DNA of 16,059 nt, taken from contig CAZSVE010000072.1 in the NCBI GenBank assembly GCA_964610175.1, positions 1 through 16,059 on the forward strand, read 5' to 3'. How positions within the stretch are numbered: position 1 is the first letter of the stretch; every line of letters starts with the position of its first letter. Below the pieces are notes generated by a model. It searched no databases and had not been told where the DNA came from. It saw nothing but the letters and a program-made list of their open reading frames with translations. The translations under genes and the position numbers were made by a program. Below are positions 13,435 through 16,059 of this stretch, in pieces. The DNA comes from CAZSVE01 sp964610175 (GTDB lineage Bacteria; Pseudomonadota; Gammaproteobacteria; HK1).

Positions 13435-13764
13435 GTGCCTTTTAACTTTCAAAAGATGATTGGCATATAAGCATAATTTATGAGTATTGATTATATTAGA
13501 TCAAGTAATTAGGTAATTAGATGTGACAATGAGGAGGTGAGTTTTTGAGAAATTTTGGGATGGAATAGAATTATTTTTTTGTGTCCAAGTTATGTTCTGA
13601 TTTAGTTTAAAAAGTAGATTACTTTGTGTCTTATGTAGGGTGCCTACTTTTCCAAGGTTAAATGTTATTTAAGCTGTTCTAGGGGATAATTTGTAATTGA
13701 TTTTTGATATGGCAATCATCTCTTAGAGTTATTGTAGATTTACACGATAATTAGGAGTCTGTGT
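13435..13764 (+). promoter_or_regulatory. 330-bp spacer with attenuator-like structures before rpsD
   Basis: No gene is present. The spacer holds a strong orphan Shine-Dalgarno AGGAGGTGA (13532-13540) with a 7-codon TTG ORF (13545-13568). Competing hairpins lie at 13610-13651, and the rpsD ribosome-binding site TTAGGAG is at 13751-13757. rpsK and rpsD are normally close together. The combination resembles a regulated leader for rpsD-rpoA-rplQ, but this is inferred only from sequence. Confidence 0.5.
13610..13651 (+). promoter_or_regulatory. Mutually exclusive hairpins resembling an attenuator
   Basis: Three stems compete. Stem A: AAAGTA (13611-13616) with TACTTT (13620-13625). Stem B: GTAGG (13635-13639) with CCTAC (13643-13647), followed by TTTT (13648-13651). 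Stem C: AAAAGTAG (13610-13617) with CTACTTTT (13644-13651), 8 bp. C excludes both A and B. B plus T4 is terminator-like; C would act as the antiterminator. The T-run is short, so termination strength is doubtful. Confidence 0.4.
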
Positions 13765-14400
13765 TTGGCTAAATATAGTGGTCCGAAATGTCGCTTGTGT
13801 AGGCGTGAAGGTGAAAAGCTGTTTCTCAAAGGAGAGAAGTGCCTGACAGGTAAATGTCCTATAGAGACCCGGTTGTTTCCGCCGGGGCAACATGGTCAAT
13901 CACGTCGGGCCCGCGCACGATTATCTGATTACGCTTTGCAATTGCGTGAAAAGCAAAAGATGCGTCGCATCTACGGTGTGCTTGAAAGGCAGTTCCGTTC
14001 GTACTATGAGGAGGCAGATCGAAGGAAGGGATCAACCGGAGAAAATTTATTGCAGATGCTTGAAAGTAGATTGGATAATGTAGTATGTCGAATGGGGTTT
14101 GCTGCTTCCCGGAGTGAGTCTCGTCAACTCGTTCGTCATAATGGCACCATTGTAAATGGTCGGAAAGTGAATATTCCCTCCTACCAGCTTCGGGCTGGTG
14201 ATGTGGTTGCCATAGCTGAAAAAGCATGTAAGCAGCTTAGAGTGCAGGTGGCTGTAGATATAGCACAGCAACGAGGTATTCCCGATTGGCTTGATGTAGA
14301 TCCAAAGAAACTAGAAGGTATTTTTAAAGCGAAGCCGGAGCGTGGCGATCTACCTGGTGAGATCAACGAACATCTCGTTGTTGAGTTGTACTCTAAATAA
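13765..14400 (+). CDS. rpsD: 30S ribosomal protein S4, four-cysteine type (TTG start)
   Basis: The product is 211 residues (E. coli 206). The N-terminus carries Cys9, Cys12, Cys26 and Cys31 in the pattern that binds zinc in Thermus S4, followed by PPGQHGQ. The S4 RNA-binding domain begins near residue 100 (LESRLDNVV). S4 nucleates 30S assembly and in E. coli represses the alpha operon. The start is TTG 13765, with TTAGGAG seven bases upstream; the frame has a stop at 13735-13737 and no ATG or GTG between. rpoA follows after 18 bp. Confidence 0.95.
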   Translation: MAKYSGPKCRLCRREGEKLFLKGEKCLTGKCPIETRLFPPGQHGQSRRARARLSDYALQLREKQKMRRIYGVLERQFRSYYEEADRRKGSTGENLLQMLESRLDNVVCRMGFAASRSESRQLVRHNGTIVNGRKVNIPSYQLRAGDVVAIAEKACKQLRVQVAVDIAQQRGIPDWLDVDPKKLEGIFKAKPERGDLPGEINEHLVVELYSK

Positions 14401-14418
14401 GGTTTAGGAGAGAAGTCT

Positions 14419-15417
14419 ATGCGGGGTATTACCGTTGATCTACTGAAACCACGCATTGTTGATGTTCGACATACAGATGCAAATACGATCCGGATCGCTA
14501 TTGAACCGCTGGATCGGGGTTTTGGCCATACATTGGGGAATGCTTTACGCCGCGTATTACTCTCTTCCATTCCTGGCTGCGCTGTGGTAGAGGCAGAGTT
14601 TAATGGTGTGTTACATGAATATACAACGATAGCGGGTGTGCAGGAAGATGTCACTCAAATTCTGTTGAATTTGAAAGGGCTCGCGATTCGTATGTACACT
14701 CGTAATGAGGTTGTTCTCTCGTTGAATAAGAAAGGAGAAGGAGTAGTATCAGCAAGGGATATTACACTGGATCATGATGTGGAAATTGTAAATCCAAATT
14801 GGGTGATTGCTCACATGGCAAAGGAAGGTGAACTTGATATGTCTATGAAGGTTGTTCGAGGTTGTGGTTATCAGCCTGCTGCATCCCGTGTAGGTAGCGA
14901 AGAGGGTGAGCAATCTATAGGGAAGTTGGCACTTGATGCTTCATTTAGTCCGTTGCGTCGGGTAGCATATGCTGTGGAGAGTGCACGGGTTGAACAGCGT
15001 ACGGACTTGGATAAATTGATTATGGAAATTGAAACGAATGGAACTATTGAGCCTGAGGGAGCGGTTCGTCTTGCGGCTGATCTGCTTCGAGATCAGCTTG
15101 CCGTGTTTGTAGATTTGATCGGAAAAGAGGATGTTGAGATCCAAGAACCGGAAGCAGCAATGGATCCGATTCTCTTACGGCCGGTAGATGATTTGGAGCT
15201 TACTGTTCGTTCTGCGAATTGCCTAAAGGCGGAGAGTATTTATTACGTTGGTGATTTGATTCAGCACACAGAAGTAGAGTTGTTAAAGACTCCCAATTTA
15301 GGTAAAAAGTCGTTAACGGAAATTAAAGATGTATTAGCGGTGCGGGGTATGTCGCTGGGGATGCGGCTTGAGAATTGGCCACCACCGGGATTGCATAACG
15401 AAGAAGAGTTGATATAG
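14419..15417 (+). CDS. rpoA: DNA-directed RNA polymerase alpha subunit
   Basis: The product is 332 residues (E. coli 329). The N-terminal assembly domain (about 1-231) has GFGHTLGNALRRVLLSSIPG at 34-53, used for dimerisation and for binding beta and beta'. A linker at about 232-249 leads to the C-terminal domain, where VRSANCLKAE (263-272) and NLGKKSLTEIK (293-303) keep the residues that contact UP elements and activators (R264 equals E. coli R265). The ATG at 14419 follows TTAGGAGAG. The stop is 2 bp from rplQ. Confidence 0.98.
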   Translation: MRGITVDLLKPRIVDVRHTDANTIRIAIEPLDRGFGHTLGNALRRVLLSSIPGCAVVEAEFNGVLHEYTTIAGVQEDVTQILLNLKGLAIRMYTRNEVVLSLNKKGEGVVSARDITLDHDVEIVNPNWVIAHMAKEGELDMSMKVVRGCGYQPAASRVGSEEGEQSIGKLALDASFSPLRRVAYAVESARVEQRTDLDKLIMEIETNGTIEPEGAVRLAADLLRDQLAVFVDLIGKEDVEIQEPEAAMDPILLRPVDDLELTVRSANCLKAESIYYVGDLIQHTEVELLKTPNLGKKSLTEIKDVLAVRGMSLGMRLENWPPPGLHNEEELI

Positions 15418-15419
15418 GA

Positions 15420-15812
15420 ATGCGTCATCGTCTTAGCGGTCGGAAACTGAATCGAACTAGCAGTCATCGTCGTGCTATGTTTCGTAATATGGCTGTATCC
15501 TTGCTTCGTCATGAATTGATTCGTACTACTGTACCGAAGGCAAAGGAGCTACGCCGGGTAGTTGAGCCTTTAATTACGCGGGCGAAAATTGACAATTTGG
15601 CCCGGCGCCGTTTAGCTTTCGATCGGCTGCGTGATCGAGAAGTTGTGACGAAGCTTTTTGGCGAGATCGCCCCTAGGTATCGTGGAAGACCAGGTGGTTA
15701 TATGCGTGTTATGAAGGCTGGTTTTCGTTCAGGCGATCAGGCGGCTATGGCTATTGTTGAGTTAGTAGATCGGCCGAAAAGGGAGATTCAGCGATCAGAG
15801 AATGATCTTTGA
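15420..15812 (+). CDS. rplQ: 50S ribosomal protein L17
   Basis: The product is 130 residues (E. coli 127). It begins MRHRLSGRKLNRTSSHRRAM and carries the L17 signature region TTVPKAKELRRVVEPLITRAK, then PRYRGRPGGYMRVMK. L17 lies near the tunnel exit on the 50S surface. The start lies 2 bp after the rpoA stop with GGA directly before it, so translation is probably coupled. It is the usual last gene of the alpha operon. Confidence 0.96.
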   Translation: MRHRLSGRKLNRTSSHRRAMFRNMAVSLLRHELIRTTVPKAKELRRVVEPLITRAKIDNLARRRLAFDRLRDREVVTKLFGEIAPRYRGRPGGYMRVMKAGFRSGDQAAMAIVELVDRPKREIQRSENDL

Positions 15813-16059
15813 ATGCATGTTGTAGCTGGGATAACGATCCATGCTTAGGCATGGTCTTGATGTATCGGAAAAACGAAAAACCCGAGAAATCGAGGTAACG
15901 AGGTAGGAGACCTATACCGAAAGGGATTGTCGTCGAGGAATGACATCAAAGGCATGGAATTGGCGATTATTTGAACATTTTTCGCCGAATTACCGGAAAA
16001 AAGGGGCTCATCCGGGTAGAGCGTACTTAGTTCTATCTCTGGTTGGTTAGATGAGGCAT
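15813..16059 (+). other. 247 bases after rplQ without a recognised gene
   Basis: No known gene or RNA family was recognised on either strand. The longest small ORFs are 36 codons (15940-16050, plus) and 33 codons (minus); neither has good initiation or recognisable content. The stretch contains three candidate stem-loops, at 15839-15854, 15958-15991 and 15991-16018. It could be the operon's 3' untranslated region, a small RNA, or the leader of a downstream gene. Confidence 0.55.
15839..15854 (+). terminator. Hairpin after rplQ, possible operon end
   Basis: CCATGC (15839-15844) pairs perfectly with GCATGG (15849-15854) around TTAG, 26 bases after the rplQ stop. The position fits an operon end, but no T-run follows (TCTTGATG), so intrinsic termination is uncertain; it may mark a 3' end trimmed by exonucleases. 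Confidence 0.35.

Noticed and set aside
15940..16050. 36-codon ORF after rplQ
   Set aside because: GAGGA lies directly against the ATG, the content is unrecognised, and the region looks structured rather than coding.
16005..16059. D-arm-like sequence GGTTGGTTAGATGAG suggesting a tRNA
   Set aside because: No acceptor, anticodon or T-arm pairing could be placed around it within the window.

Overview
The window is a nearly complete S10–spc–alpha ribosomal protein supercluster on the plus strand. It starts inside the last 18 codons of tuf (EF-Tu) and runs rpsJ-rplC-rplD-rplW-rplB-rpsS-rplV-rpsC-rplP-rpmC-rpsQ, rplN-rplX-rplE-rpsN-rpsH-rplF-rplR-rpsE-rpmD-rplO-secY-rpmJ, and rpsM-rpsK-rpsD-rpoA-rplQ, ending in about 250 bases with no recognisable gene. 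All 28 full genes are in canonical order, intact and close to family length.

The organism looks like a proteobacterium, most likely a betaproteobacterium. The L14 C-terminus, RpoA and SecY read like betaproteobacterial proteins. Low to moderate G+C (by eye about 40-45%), A/T-rich spacers and loose packing suggest a host-associated or reduced lineage. Candidatus Ichthyocystis-like bacteria are one guess from memory, not a conclusion. infA, usually between secY and rpmJ in betaproteobacteria, is absent from that place.

Layout: 1-422 tuf tail and rpsJ, whose start codon is preceded by ten Gs; 498-3225 tightly packed rplC to rpsS; a 358-bp spacer; rplV alone; a 295-bp spacer; rpsC, then rplP-rpmC-rpsQ with 4-bp stop/start overlaps and rplN; a 331-bp spacer; rplX-rplE overlapping; rpsN-rpsH-rplF-rplR; a 356-bp spacer; rpsE-rpmD-rplO-secY; a 226-bp spacer; rpmJ; a 115-bp spacer; rpsM-rpsK; a 330-bp spacer; rpsD-rpoA-rplQ.

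The genes together make most of the large-subunit core proteins, many small-subunit proteins, the protein-export channel SecY and the RNA polymerase alpha subunit. The most unusual aspect is the series of long non-coding spacers splitting operons that are normally packed almost end to end. They contain stem-loops, terminator-like elements and Shine-Dalgarno sequences without genes. The spacer before rpsD has mutually exclusive hairpins that resemble a transcription attenuator. I found no mobile element, CRISPR array, tRNA or rRNA, and no clearly new protein system.
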